A DNA stretch of 64,000 nucleotides, taken from positions 167,466 through 231,465 of the forward strand of contig QUKC01000003.1 in the NCBI GenBank assembly GCA_003481005.1, given 5' to 3'. The position numbers and the translations under genes were made by a program. The notes under the pieces are model-generated. The model had not been told where the DNA came from and did not search any database. It saw only the letters and a program-made list of their open reading frames with translations. Every line of letters begins with the position of its first letter. Position 1 is the first letter of the stretch. Shown here one piece after another: positions 1 through 8,611 of this stretch. This DNA comes from Firmicutes bacterium TM09-10. Its GTDB lineage: Bacteria > Bacillota > Clostridia > Lachnospirales > Lachnospiraceae.

Positions 1-48
1 ATAGGAAAATTCCTTCCGCAGATTATTGACCGAAATCATCTCTTCCAT
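1..48 (-). CDS. ABC transporter ATP-binding protein, N-terminus only (runs off the window)
   Basis: Sixteen codons are visible, reading MEEMISVNNLRKEFSY. This is the usual opening of an ABC ATPase first beta strand (x-V-x-N-L-x-K-x-F), before the Walker A motif, which would lie outside the window. A GAGGG ribosome binding site sits 5 nt upstream of the ATG at 48. It follows the LytTR regulator by 43 bp on the same strand, and LytTR regulators are often next to ABC-2 type exporters. The identification rests on very little sequence. Confidence 0.55.
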   Translation of the reverse strand, partial: MEEMISVNNLRKEFSY

Positions 49-91
49 TGCTTCCCTCACTTTTCTATGCCTTGATACGCCAGCGCACATC

Positions 92-847
92 TCACTCCAA
101 AAACTCCGCATGCCGAATCCACGCCTCGTAGCGCGCCATGACTTCCGGATATCGGTAGCGGCTGACCGGAAGCTGGCTGCCATCCTCCAGCTCTATCATT
201 TCCCTTCCAATCCGGCTGATCTGCCCGGGATTGACCAGAAAACTTTTGTGGACGCGTAAAAACGACCTGACGCGCAGCTTTTCCTCCCAGTATCCGAGCG
301 TTTCCGACGTCAGAAACACCTTCTTTTCGCAGTGCACCCAGATCTCGTGCCGCATACTTTCCAGATACAGGATTTCCTTTTCCCGCACCCGGATTCTGCC
401 GTCGGACGAAGGGCTTTCCCGATACGGAAAGCTCCGGTAACCGCTGCCCGTGCGCCTCTGTTTTTTCAATTTTGCAAGCGCCGCCTTCAAATCCTGTTCC
501 AGCGCATATCCCCGCACCACATGGAAAAAAGGCTTTGTCAGTGCATCAAACACCGCTTCCGGGCCGTCCGCCACAAAAATCACCGCAAGGCGGGGATATT
601 CTTCCAACAGGCTGTCTACTTCCTCCGACAGGACATTTTCACAGTTGCCCGACCAGATCAGACAATCCAGAGCTTCCAACGCTTCCGCAGATTTTTCCGT
701 GATCCGTACAAACTCTGTCTGACCGCTTTTTTCCGCCCGGACTGGCTCTTCTTCCGAAAACTGCCCCTGCAGGGAAAGCGCCTGCATCATGTATTCAATT
801 TTTTCCAGGGCTTCCTTCGGCTCTCCGCACAATCCAACAAGCGGCAT
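92..847 (-). CDS. LytTR-domain DNA-binding regulator with atypical receiver-like N-terminus
   Basis: Predicted 251-aa transcription regulator. The C-terminal ~100 residues (about 150-248) form a LytTR DNA-binding domain: the IRVREKEILYLES strand, then FLRVHKSFLVNP, then the GSQLPVSRYRYPEV end. The N-terminal ~125 residues have the size and strand pattern of a response-regulator receiver, but the usual phospho-acceptor Asp context is absent (LDCLIWSGN where D-hydrophobic-D is expected), so it may not be phosphorylated. Start chosen at ATG 847 because GGAGG lies 5 nt upstream; an ATG at 859 overlaps that ribosome binding site. No histidine kinase is adjacent; an ABC ATPase begins 43 bp downstream, suggesting control of an exporter. 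Confidence 0.8.
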   Translation of the reverse strand: MPLVGLCGEPKEALEKIEYMMQALSLQGQFSEEEPVRAEKSGQTEFVRITEKSAEALEALDCLIWSGNCENVLSEEVDSLLEEYPRLAVIFVADGPEAVFDALTKPFFHVVRGYALEQDLKAALAKLKKQRRTGSGYRSFPYRESPSSDGRIRVREKEILYLESMRHEIWVHCEKKVFLTSETLGYWEEKLRVRSFLRVHKSFLVNPGQISRIGREMIELEDGSQLPVSRYRYPEVMARYEAWIRHAEFLE

Positions 848-1042
848 TTTATCCTCCATCCCACAGATGTTCTGCTACTACCTTTTCATCTTAGCAGACC
901 TCGTTAAAAAAACAATCCGCTATGCACCAATCGCAGTCCGTGCGCCCCAATGGTATGCGAAAGCACAACGGCAACACAGCGTAAAACCACTGTCGGTCGC
1001 CGCTCCTAACGCACTGCACTGGATTTTCTCGCAAAATTTTTC

Positions 1043-1097
1043 TTGACAAATTTCAAATCCCTCTATATTATTATCTATGGTAATTATCAAAGATAAT
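1043..1097 (+). promoter_or_regulatory. SigmaA promoter overlapped by MarR-type palindromic operator
   Basis: A consensus promoter is present: TTGACA at 1043-1048, 17-nt spacer, TATTAT at 1066-1071. Starting inside the -10 box is a 28-bp imperfect palindrome (1070-1097) with arms ATTATC and GATAAT and a TGGTAATTATCAA centre. It ends 18 bp before the MarR start codon. The position implies autorepression of the MarR-MATE operon; this is inference from placement and symmetry. Confidence 0.8.
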
Positions 1098-1115
1098 CAT
1101 ATAGAGGGATTTTTT

Positions 1116-1568
1116 ATGACAATTGAACTCATCAAACGGCTGCTGGACGCCTGCTATGAGGCAAAGCGCATCCGCGATATGCTCCCGCCGCTGCCGGACG
1201 GCGTGACACCATCCTATATCCATTTTCTGGATGTCATCGAACAGATGGAAAAAAACGGAACTTCCGTAAAAGTATCCGACATCAGCGATGCGTTGAACCT
1301 TCCGCGTCCCGGCGTGACCCGGACAGTAAAGGAGATGGAGCAAAAAGGCTATCTGACCAAAAAGCCGTCCGAAGAGGATGCACGCATCATGTACCTTTTC
1401 ATTACAGACGAAGGCAAAAAGCTCTCTGCCAAGTACAACGAACAGGTTTTTAACGCCCTGCTGCCCGATCTGGAGACCATCTCCGGCGAAGATGCGGAAT
1501 GTACCATTCGTACTATTGAAATATTTTATCGGGTAATGTGTGAAAGGAGAAACGACCTTGACAAGTGA
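1116..1568 (+). CDS. MarR-family transcriptional regulator
   Basis: 150-aa winged-helix repressor. It has the MarR layout: N-terminal dimerisation helix, then the recognition region KVSDISDALNLPRPGVTRTV at about residues 51-70, then a wing ending in KPSEEDARIMYLFITDEG with the DxR motif typical of MarR wings. Start set at ATG 1116 because GAGGG lies 7 nt upstream; an in-frame ATG at 1077 falls inside the operator. Its 3' end overlaps the efflux gene by 11 bp, so the two are co-transcribed. The palindrome over the promoter suggests autorepression relieved by a ligand that the efflux pump may export. Confidence 0.9.
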   Translation: MTIELIKRLLDACYEAKRIRDMLPPLPDGVTPSYIHFLDVIEQMEKNGTSVKVSDISDALNLPRPGVTRTVKEMEQKGYLTKKPSEEDARIMYLFITDEGKKLSAKYNEQVFNALLPDLETISGEDAECTIRTIEIFYRVMCERRNDLDK

Positions 1569-2898
1569 TAAGACAGATTTTACACAGGGAAATATTTTAA
1601 AGAAGCTGGTACCTTTTATGATTCCGATTCTGGGCGCGCTGGTACTCCAGGCCGCCTACGGCGCGGTCGATTTGCTCGTCGTCGGCAGATTTGGCTCCAC
1701 CTCCGGGCTTTCTGCGGTTTCCACCGGCAGCCAGGTGTTAAACCTCGTCACCTTTGTTGTGACACAGCTCGCAATGGGCGTCACCGTCCTGATCGCCCGT
1801 TATCTCGGGGAAAAGAACCCGGAACAGATCGGCTCTGTCATCGGCGGCGCGGCGGTTGTATTCACACTGCTTTCTGTCTGCCTGTTCGCAGGGATGGTTT
1901 TCTTTGCCCGCCCCATCTCTGTACTCATGCAGGCTCCTGCTGAAGCAGTCACTCTGACCACAAGTTATGTTCGTATCTGCGGCAGCGGTATTTTCTTCAT
2001 CGTCGCCTACAACCTGCTGTCGGCGATTTTCCGCGGACTTGGCGACAGCAAATCTCCGCTCCTGTTCGTCCTCGTCGCATGTATCGTCAACATCGTCGGC
2101 GACCTCGTTTTGGTTGCCGGTCTGCACATGGACGCAGCGGGCGCAGCATTTGCAACCGTATTTGCACAGGCGATCAGCGTTGTCTTTGCGGTGGTTATTC
2201 TTTTCAAAAAGCAGCTGCCCTTCCACATTGGCAAAAGCGATCTTGGCTTCAATTCCCAGTGCAGCAAATTTTTAAGCATCGGACTTCCTCTCGCCCTGCA
2301 GGAATTTCTGACCCAGGTTTCGTTCCTCGCCCTCTGCGCCTTTGTCAACCGCCTCGGCCTGGAAGCCTCCTCCGGCTATGGTGTCGCCTGCAAAATTGTC
2401 AACTTTGCAATGCTGATCCCCAGCTCCCTGATGCAGTCCATGGCGTCCTTCGTTTCCCAGAATGTCGGTGCAGGCAATCTGAAACGGGCCAAAAAATCCA
2501 TGTTCACCGGAATCGGCATTGGTCTGATCTTCGGCTGCCTCGTCTTTACCCTCATCTGGTTTAAGGGTGACCTGCTCGCATCTTTCTTTTCCACAGACGC
2601 TTCCGTTATCCAAAACGGCTTCGCGTACTTAAAGGGCTTTGCGCCCGAAACCATCGTCACCGCTGTTTTGTTCAGCATGATCGGCTACTTCAACGGTAAC
2701 AACAAAACCCTCTGGGTTATGCTCCAGGGTCTGATCCAGACCCTCTGCGTCCGTCTCCCCTTCGCTTACTTCATGAGTATCCAGCCAAACGCCAGCCTGA
2801 CAAGGATCGGACTTGCCGCACCGGTTTCCACAACTGTCGGCATCCTGTTGAACGTTGGATTTTATCTCTACCTGAACAAGAAAGAAAAACGCGCCTGA
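1558..2898 (+). CDS. MATE-family multidrug/Na+ (or H+) antiporter
   Basis: 446-aa integral membrane transporter with about twelve hydrophobic segments in two pseudo-symmetric halves, the normal size for MATE proteins. Typical motifs include the N-terminal ILKKLVPFMIPILGALVLQA and VDLLVVGRFG, and the second-half opening FLSIGLPLALQEF. Start set at a TTG (1558) because AAGGAG lies 8 nt upstream; an in-frame GTG at 1540 overlaps that site. It overlaps the MarR gene and is presumably controlled by it. It ends in a terminator whose stem contains the stop codon. Substrate cannot be told from sequence. Confidence 0.92.
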   Translation: MTSDKTDFTQGNILKKLVPFMIPILGALVLQAAYGAVDLLVVGRFGSTSGLSAVSTGSQVLNLVTFVVTQLAMGVTVLIARYLGEKNPEQIGSVIGGAAVVFTLLSVCLFAGMVFFARPISVLMQAPAEAVTLTTSYVRICGSGIFFIVAYNLLSAIFRGLGDSKSPLLFVLVACIVNIVGDLVLVAGLHMDAAGAAFATVFAQAISVVFAVVILFKKQLPFHIGKSDLGFNSQCSKFLSIGLPLALQEFLTQVSFLALCAFVNRLGLEASSGYGVACKIVNFAMLIPSSLMQSMASFVSQNVGAGNLKRAKKSMFTGIGIGLIFGCLVFTLIWFKGDLLASFFSTDASVIQNGFAYLKGFAPETIVTAVLFSMIGYFNGNNKTLWVMLQGLIQTLCVRLPFAYFMSIQPNASLTRIGLAAPVSTTVGILLNVGFYLYLNKKEKRA

Positions 2899-2911
2899 CG
2901 GCGCGTTTTTT
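2885..2911 (+). terminator. Intrinsic terminator of the MarR-MATE operon
   Basis: Stem AAAAACGCGCC / GGCGCGTTTTT with a TGAC loop containing the stop codon, followed by a T run. The T run merges directly into the first hairpin of the structured repeat that follows. Confidence 0.9.
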
Positions 2912-3038
2912 ATCGTATAGGAAACTTCGTTTCCATACGATAAAAACGCTCCGCGAGGATCGCACTGCAGCGGAACGGAAGAATGTCGCTTGCGCGACCC
3001 GCTGCAGGCGGAGAATCCTGCTTCGCAGGATTCTTTTT
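2906..3038 (+). repeat. Structured intergenic element, family R1, copy 1 (subfamily A)
   Basis: About 133 bp. In order: hairpin H1 (2906-2946, ATCGTAT and GGAAAC arms, TTC loop, one conserved bulged A); stem P1 CTCCGC / GCGGAG; stem P2 CTGCAGCGG / CCGCTGCAG; hairpin P3 GTCGC-TTGC-GCGAC; hairpin P4 AGAATCCTGC-TTC-GCAGGATTCT followed by Ts (3012-3038). Four other copies lie at 19716, 23715, 28627 and 50870. This copy starts in the T run of the MATE terminator and ends at the stop codon of the convergent dipeptidase gene. Confidence 0.9.
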
Positions 3039-4522
3039 CATGCATCCGATCTGGAATATGCGTTTTTCATCTGGCTGCTCAGCTCAAACAACACCTTATC
3101 AAGCGTATCGTCCGTTTCCTTCTGCAGCATCGCAGCAATCTCCGCATTTGCCTGCTGCCGCAGCGCTTTTCTTACCGCCGGATCCTGTTCTGCTGCCAAA
3201 CGTGCATCATAGCGGTTGATCAGCTCGTGTCCCTTTGCTGCAACCCTTTCCTGATAACGCTCCACATGGAACAGAGATTTATGATAGGAAGCGTCCGCCA
3301 TCGCTGCGATCAGACGGCTCGACCAGTAAAAGTTCTCTGTCGAAACCCGCCCGGTCGTGTTGTTTAAATACTCCGGTGTTTCCTCCACATCTGCATAAAA
3401 TGGAACAAGGGCGTTAAATGCATTGGACCCGTAGGCAATCCATTCCACCGGACTGCAGTCTGCTTCCATATCCGGTCTGATCTGGATCAACGCCATGAAA
3501 TCATTTCGGTTGATGCCGATGGAACGGTATGCACCACGCATGGCTTTATCGCCATAGGATCCATAGGGATCATACGGCGTCCCCTGATAGTGACCGGACA
3601 GGACATATTTCACATCCTCGACTGTGATCTTTTTTTCGGGAACCATGCACCACGGCAGATCGTCGGAAACCGGTGTAAAATCAGCAAGCGCACCGTCCCA
3701 GCGATAGGTGTTCGGATTCAGATACCGCTCCATAAACCATGCCCGGGGTGTGTTGTATACATGATCTGCATCGTCATGGCTGCCGAAGACATCCCGCGGA
3801 TTCAGCGAACCGTCCATCGAAAGGTTCAGATGGTAGGTTTCGATAAATTCTTTCAAATCTGCGGAGCAGAGGAAATTTTTCTGTTCTCCGTAAGCATCTT
3901 CCAGATCAAAGCTGTCGATTCCGAGCTGGTTTGGCATCACGACATAAACCTCATCCGGCACTCTTCTTGCCATCCAGTGATGTCCTCCGATGGTTTCCAG
4001 CCACCAGATCTCGTCTTTATCCTGAAAAGCGATTCCGTTCATCTCATATGTCCCGTATTGCTCCAACAGGCTGCCAAGACGTAAAACGCCCTCTCTGGCG
4101 CTTCTGATATAAGGAAGCACCAGACAAACCAGATCCTCTTCCCCGATTCCTCCGGCAATCTCTTCCTTTCCATCCGCTGCAGGCTGATAAACGACCAACG
4201 AATCCGCTCCCAGCACGCGCGGATTCGAGGTGATCGTCTCAGTAGCAGTCATCGCAACATGTGCCTCATTGACGCCGCTGGCAGCCCAGATACCTTTTCC
4301 TTCCACCGCATTCGGCATCGCTGTATAGCGCATCGGATTCTCCGGCAGTTCGATGGTCACATGAGAGAGTACGGAATGATAGGTTTTCGGCTGCTGCTCC
4401 GGAGAAACCACTGCAAACTTCTTCGCTGTAAAATGTCCGGCGCCGGAATCATCGTTTCTCGCGATCACCGTTGAACCGTCATAGGTCGCTTTTTTCCCGA
4501 CCAGTATTGTTGTACACCCCAT
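3038..4522 (-). CDS. pepD: C69-family dipeptidase (PepD-type)
   Basis: 494-aa cytosolic dipeptidase of the C69 Ntn-hydrolase family. The N-terminus MGCTTILVGKKATYDGST places Cys3 as the catalytic nucleophile expected after N-terminal processing, followed by the family motif IARNDDSG. Other conserved stretches are GIWAASGVNEAHVAMTATET and DEIWWLETIGGHHWMARRVP. Start set at 4522, where AAGGAGG is 5 nt upstream; upstream in-frame codons overlap murF. It is the last gene of ddl-murF-pepD, 11 bp after murF. Such enzymes release amino acids from dipeptides; substrate range is not predictable. Confidence 0.9.
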   Translation of the reverse strand: MGCTTILVGKKATYDGSTVIARNDDSGAGHFTAKKFAVVSPEQQPKTYHSVLSHVTIELPENPMRYTAMPNAVEGKGIWAASGVNEAHVAMTATETITSNPRVLGADSLVVYQPAADGKEEIAGGIGEEDLVCLVLPYIRSAREGVLRLGSLLEQYGTYEMNGIAFQDKDEIWWLETIGGHHWMARRVPDEVYVVMPNQLGIDSFDLEDAYGEQKNFLCSADLKEFIETYHLNLSMDGSLNPRDVFGSHDDADHVYNTPRAWFMERYLNPNTYRWDGALADFTPVSDDLPWCMVPEKKITVEDVKYVLSGHYQGTPYDPYGSYGDKAMRGAYRSIGINRNDFMALIQIRPDMEADCSPVEWIAYGSNAFNALVPFYADVEETPEYLNNTTGRVSTENFYWSSRLIAAMADASYHKSLFHVERYQERVAAKGHELINRYDARLAAEQDPAVRKALRQQANAEIAAMLQKETDDTLDKVLFELSSQMKNAYSRSDA

Positions 4523-4533
4523 ATCTGACCTCC

Positions 4534-5946
4534 TTATTTTTCTAATGCTTCTACGATCTTTGCATACCCCATGCCGTGGGAAGCCTTGATCAGTACCGAA
4601 TCCCCGGAATGCAGAAGTCCAGGCAATGCTGCAAGCAGTGCGTCGGTATCTGCGAAATGCTCCGCCTGAGAAATTCCAGCTTCCTTCGCTGTCCGGTACA
4701 TCTCTTCCGAAAGGCTTCCTGCACAATACAGGCAGTCTATGCCTTGTTCTGCGGCATATGCGCCAACCTGCCCGTGCATCTCCCTTTCCTTTTCTCCAAG
4801 CTCAAACATATCACCGAGCACCGCAACTTTGCGTCCGTCTGCCAGACTTAACAGATCCAGCGCAGCCTTGGTCGAAACCGGGTTTGCATTGTAGCAGTCG
4901 TCGATCAGCACCAGATCCCCCGCCTGCACAACACGGCTTCTGCCGCTTACTGCCTGCACGGCAGCGATTCCGGCTGCAATCTGCTCTGTCGTCAGTCCGA
5001 GCTGTAAACCAACTGCAGTCGCCGCCAGCGCATTTAACACCATATGCGCGCCCGGCAGCGGAATCTGTACGTCAAACGCAGCGTCCGGCGTGTGGATTGT
5101 CGCTGTACTGCCCAGCAGTTCACGGCTTACGATGGTGTCTGCGTAAATATCGTTTTCGGGAGAAAGTCCAAAGTGAACCGGCCTTTTGCCGTGTACTTCC
5201 TCAATTGTCATGAGTTTGTCATCGTCTCCGTTGACACAGACCGTCCCTTCAGGATTCATAAAGTCAAAAATCTCGGATTTTGCCTTCAAAATACCGTCCC
5301 GGCTTCCGAGGAATTCCAGATGGCACTGACCGATATTTGTCATCACGCAAATATCCGGCTTTACCATCTCGCTTAAACGGTGCATCTCCCCGAAATGATT
5401 GATGCCCATCTCCACAACGGCAGCCTCCGTATCCTCCGGCATGGCAAGCAGTGTCAACGGCACGCCGATTTCGTTGTTGAAATTGCCCTGCGTCTTGTGT
5501 GTCTTGTATTTCTGTGCAAGCACTGACGCAACAAATTCTTTCGTACTGGTCTTGCCGACGCTTCCGGTGATCCCAACGATCGGAATTGGCATCTGCTCTC
5601 TGTAAAACGCAGCGATCTGCCGAAGCGCAGCCAGACTGTCCTCCACACGGATGCAGGGACCCGGCAGTTCTTCCGGTTCTTCTTCACACACAACCGCAAT
5701 CGCGCCCTTGTCAAAAACTTCCCGGATAAACTGATGCCCATCCACCCGTTCTCCGCGGATTGCCACAAAAATATCGCCCGGTTCCACTTTGCGGGAATCG
5801 ATTACGATTCCTGCCGCTTCTTTGCCGGAATAGCCGCGGATTACAGCCATTCCCGCCGCCGGACAGGTTCCGGTATGCTTTCCAGCCGGCACAGCCAGAT
5901 GCCCCTTACAGGCTCTTGCAATATTCCATATCGTCATGTTTTTCAT
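4534..5946 (-). CDS. murF: UDP-N-acetylmuramoyl-tripeptide--D-alanyl-D-alanine ligase
   Basis: About 470 aa, cytoplasmic Mur ligase that adds D-Ala-D-Ala to the UDP-MurNAc tripeptide. Domain order: N-terminal uridine-binding domain (KVEPGDIFVAIRGERVDGHQ), central ATPase with P-loop VGITGSVGKTSTKEF, the VVEMGINHFGEM and NIGQCHLEFLGS motifs, and C-terminal domain with LIDDCYNANPVSTKAAL. The start is uncertain: ATG 5946 gives the usual MKNMTIW opening, while an upstream TTG (5994) would overlap ddl by 4 nt. Position immediately after ddl makes functional sense because Ddl makes its dipeptide substrate. Confidence 0.95.
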   Translation of the reverse strand: MKNMTIWNIARACKGHLAVPAGKHTGTCPAAGMAVIRGYSGKEAAGIVIDSRKVEPGDIFVAIRGERVDGHQFIREVFDKGAIAVVCEEEPEELPGPCIRVEDSLAALRQIAAFYREQMPIPIVGITGSVGKTSTKEFVASVLAQKYKTHKTQGNFNNEIGVPLTLLAMPEDTEAAVVEMGINHFGEMHRLSEMVKPDICVMTNIGQCHLEFLGSRDGILKAKSEIFDFMNPEGTVCVNGDDDKLMTIEEVHGKRPVHFGLSPENDIYADTIVSRELLGSTATIHTPDAAFDVQIPLPGAHMVLNALAATAVGLQLGLTTEQIAAGIAAVQAVSGRSRVVQAGDLVLIDDCYNANPVSTKAALDLLSLADGRKVAVLGDMFELGEKEREMHGQVGAYAAEQGIDCLYCAGSLSEEMYRTAKEAGISQAEHFADTDALLAALPGLLHSGDSVLIKASHGMGYAKIVEALEK

Positions 5947-5990
5947 ATCACTTTTGGTCTCCATTTTGCAGTTGAAAAGCTGCATCCTTT

Positions 5991-7025
5991 TCAATCCTCA
6001 AACGCCATATCCAGAATCTTCTGACAAAGCTCGTCATAGCTGATGCCGACCGCTGCTGCTTCCTGAGGAATCAGGGAGGTAGGCGTCATGCCGGGGAGCG
6101 TATTCGCCTCCAGACAGTAGGCGTTTCCGGCCTCATCCATCATAAAATCCATCCGGGCATATTTATGCAGGCGCAGGGCATCGAATACACGCTCTGAAAT
6201 CTTCTGGATCTTTCTGGTGCTCTCTTCGCCGATCGGCGCAGGGCAAATCTCAATGGTGCTGCCCGCCTGATATTTGTTTTTGTAATCGTAAAAACCTTCC
6301 TTCGGCGCGATTTCCACGATCGGAAGTGCTTTGCCGTCCAGCACGCAGCAGGTTAACTCCCTGCCCTTGATATATTCTTCTACAACGACCTCGTCTCCAT
6401 ATAAAAATGCATCATCGAGTGCTGCCTGATAGTCCTCTTCTTTCTGCACGATGGAAACGCCGATGCTCGAACCACCGGAGCTTACCTTTACCACGCAGGG
6501 GAACTTCGGCTGCTGGCCTTCTCCCGGCTCCTGACCTTTTTTCAGGCGGAAGCCTGCTGGGGTCGGAATCCCGTTTTGCATAAACAGTTCTTTTGCAAGG
6601 CACTTATCCATCGCCAGCGCGCCGCTGACAAAGTCTGTGCCGGTGTAGCGGATTCCCAGCAGATCAAATGCCGCCTGCACCTTGCCCCCTTCTCCGTCTG
6701 CACCGTGCAGTCCTAAAAAGACAACGTCCGCCATCTGACAGATCTTGATCACGTTGGGGCCAAAGTAACATTTGCCACCGTCCTTGCGCAGTGCCTTTAC
6801 CGCACTGATATCGGGATTGATCTCATGAATCGCTTCGATTCCTGCAGAAAAATCCTCATCACTTTCAAAAATATGATCAATGTCGTCCCGTTCCATTCCA
6901 AGAAAAACGTCCAGCAGGACAGCCTGATGTCCCAGTCTCTTCATCGCCTGATAAATCATCTTGCCGGAAATCAGGGATACGTCACGTTCCGTGCTGATTC
7001 CGCCTGCTAATACTACAACCTTCAT
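5991..7025 (-). CDS. ddl: D-alanine--D-alanine ligase
   Basis: 344-aa ATP-grasp enzyme joining two D-Ala molecules for peptidoglycan. Visible landmarks: N-terminal VVVLAGGISTERDVSLISG, VFLGLHGADGEGGKVQAAFD, the ATP-grasp region FPCVVKVSSGGSSIGVSIV, and the metal-binding end ARMDFMMDEAGNAYCLEANT-LPGMT. An AGGAG ribosome binding site precedes ATG 7025. First gene of the ddl-murF-pepD operon, with a promoter at 7070-7098. Confidence 0.96.
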   Translation of the reverse strand: MKVVVLAGGISTERDVSLISGKMIYQAMKRLGHQAVLLDVFLGMERDDIDHIFESDEDFSAGIEAIHEINPDISAVKALRKDGGKCYFGPNVIKICQMADVVFLGLHGADGEGGKVQAAFDLLGIRYTGTDFVSGALAMDKCLAKELFMQNGIPTPAGFRLKKGQEPGEGQQPKFPCVVKVSSGGSSIGVSIVQKEEDYQAALDDAFLYGDEVVVEEYIKGRELTCCVLDGKALPIVEIAPKEGFYDYKNKYQAGSTIEICPAPIGEESTRKIQKISERVFDALRLHKYARMDFMMDEAGNAYCLEANTLPGMTPTSLIPQEAAAVGISYDELCQKILDMAFED

Positions 7026-7069
7026 GTCTTTCTCCTCTTCTACTGTTTTCCAAAATTACTTCATGCCAT

Positions 7070-7098
7070 AGTATACGCTCAATCCACTGCCCCGTAAA
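7070..7098 (-). promoter_or_regulatory. Promoter of ddl-murF-pepD
   Basis: On the minus strand TTTACG (7098-7093), 17-nt spacer, TATACT (7075-7070), 45 bp before the ddl start. Confidence 0.7.
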
Positions 7099-7214
7099 GG
7101 AAAATCCGCAGTCAGTTTGCCTAAAATACCGATACAATTTACCGTGTTATCCAGTTAAAGCGCTGAAATATTAATTTTTTGTAAAATTTTTACACACCTT
7201 CCTGCAAATAGGTG

Positions 7215-7267
7215 TATAATACAAGCACGTTACAAAGACAGATGTCTTTCCACAAAAGACATTTTTT
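7215..7267 (+). promoter_or_regulatory. Liv operon -10 box and attenuator-like leader with competing hairpins
   Basis: TATAAT at 7215-7220 (no clear -35). The leader then holds two mutually exclusive hairpins sharing one arm. AAAGACA (7234-7240) can pair with TGTCTTT (7243-7249); ATGTCTTT (7242-7249) can instead pair with AAAGACAT (7255-7262), loop CCACA, followed by TTTTT to 7267, forming an intrinsic terminator. The terminator lies 40 bp before the first liv gene. Attenuation is inferred; no leader peptide or known riboswitch motif was recognised. Confidence 0.65.
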
Positions 7268-7306
7268 CCAGGAAGGGCATTTTTCTTTTGAAAAGGAGGA
7301 ACTATT

Positions 7307-8512
7307 ATGAAAAGATCCATGAGTGTTTTACTGGCAGCCGCCATGTGCAGCGCTATGCTTGCAGGCTGTGGCTCTACAGCAGCTGACACTGCGGCAGATG
7401 CTTCCGCTGCTACCGAAGCAACCGCTTCTTCTGCTTCTGCAGAAGGTGTAAATGTATTTAAAATCGGCGGTACCTCTCCCTTGACCGGCGCGGCAGCAAT
7501 CTACGGCAACGCTGTAAAGAACGGCGCACAGATCGCCGTTGATGAAATCAACGAAGCAGGTGGTTCCGTACAGTTTGAACTGAAATATGAAGACGATGAG
7601 AACGACCCGGAAAAAGCAGTTTCCGCTTACAACGCATTAAAGGACTGGGGCATGCAGATTTCCCTGGCTTCCGTTACCACAAAGCCCTGTGAAGCAACCA
7701 GTACAGAGCACTTTGCTGACCGTATCTTCGGTCTGACTCCTTCCGCTTCCTCTACCGCCATCACAGAGGGCAAGGACAATGTATTCCAGATGTGCTTTGC
7801 TGACCCCAACCAGGGTCTTGCATCCGCTGATTATATTGCAGACCAGAAGCTCGGCACAAAGATCGCTGTTATCTACAGAAACGACGATGTATACTCCAGC
7901 GGCGTCTATGAGAAATTCAAAACAGAGGCAGATGTAAAGGGTCTGGAAATCGTTTCCGCAACCACCTTTACCGATGCAAGCTCCAATGACTTCTCCGTAC
8001 AGCTGACCGAAGCAAAGAATGCAGGTGCTGATCTGCTCTTCCTTCCTATCTATTATCAGCCCGCTTCTCTGATCTTAAAGCAGGCAAAGGATATGGGCTA
8101 TGAACCCACCTTCTTTGGCGTAGACGGTATGGATGGTATCCTGACCCTGGAAGGTTTTGACACCTCTCTGGCAGAAGGCGTTATGCTGCTGACTCCCTTC
8201 AACGCTGATGCGACAGATGAAAAGACCCAGAACTTTGTAAACAAATACAAAGAACTCTACGGCGATGTTCCGAACCAGTTCGCAGCAGATGCTTATGACT
8301 GTGTCTATGCTTATAAAGCAGCTCTGGAGGCATCCGGTGCTACCGCTGATATGACAGCCGAAGAACTTTGCGACAAAATGATCGAAGCTTTCCCGACGCT
8401 GACCTATGATGGTCTCACCGGTACAGGCATCACCTGGGATTCCACCGGTGCCGTATCCAAGACTCCTAAGGGTATGGTGATCAAAAACGGCGCTTACGTC
8501 GGCATGGAGTAA
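7307..8512 (+). CDS. Branched-chain amino-acid ABC transporter, substrate-binding lipoprotein
   Basis: 401-aa extracellular lipoprotein of the LivJ/LivK periplasmic-binding family. N-terminal signal peptide with lipobox LAGC, lipidated Cys21, then an Ala/Ser/Thr-rich linker. The mature domain begins FKIGGTSPLTGAAAIYG and includes NDPEKAVSAYNAL, ASVTTKPCEAT and LFLPIYYQPASLILKQAKDM, characteristic of type I Liv-type binding proteins. AAAGGAGG precedes the ATG. First gene of a binding protein-permease-permease-ATPase-ATPase operon. Ligand is probably Leu/Ile/Val by family, but relatives bind other amino acids or amides. Confidence 0.9.
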   Translation: MKRSMSVLLAAAMCSAMLAGCGSTAADTAADASAATEATASSASAEGVNVFKIGGTSPLTGAAAIYGNAVKNGAQIAVDEINEAGGSVQFELKYEDDENDPEKAVSAYNALKDWGMQISLASVTTKPCEATSTEHFADRIFGLTPSASSTAITEGKDNVFQMCFADPNQGLASADYIADQKLGTKIAVIYRNDDVYSSGVYEKFKTEADVKGLEIVSATTFTDASSNDFSVQLTEAKNAGADLLFLPIYYQPASLILKQAKDMGYEPTFFGVDGMDGILTLEGFDTSLAEGVMLLTPFNADATDEKTQNFVNKYKELYGDVPNQFAADAYDCVYAYKAALEASGATADMTAEELCDKMIEAFPTLTYDGLTGTGITWDSTGAVSKTPKGMVIKNGAYVGME

Positions 8513-8542
8513 TACTTACCCTTTAATTTTGATTTTATCAAT

Positions 8543-8587
8543 GCGCAGGGAGCACCGTTATCGTTTTTGATACGGCGCTCCCTTGCG
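8543..8587 (+). other. Intercistronic hairpin after the binding-protein gene
   Basis: Long stem with arms GGGAGC and CCGTTATC pairing with GATA-CGG and GCTCCC (8548-8582), extended by a GCGCA / TTGCGT base. No T run follows, so it is not an intrinsic terminator. Such hairpins commonly protect the highly expressed binding-protein mRNA; that role is inferred from position. Confidence 0.55.
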
Positions 8588-8611
8588 TCATACAGAGAAA
8601 TGAGGTAGCTT

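Noticed and set aside
2629-3045. Minus-strand frame giving a CDPRGAFLSYGNEVSY-containing protein, and similar frames at 19601, 23658 and 50822
   Set aside because: These are translations of the R1 repeat; the peptides exist because the repeat is open by chance.
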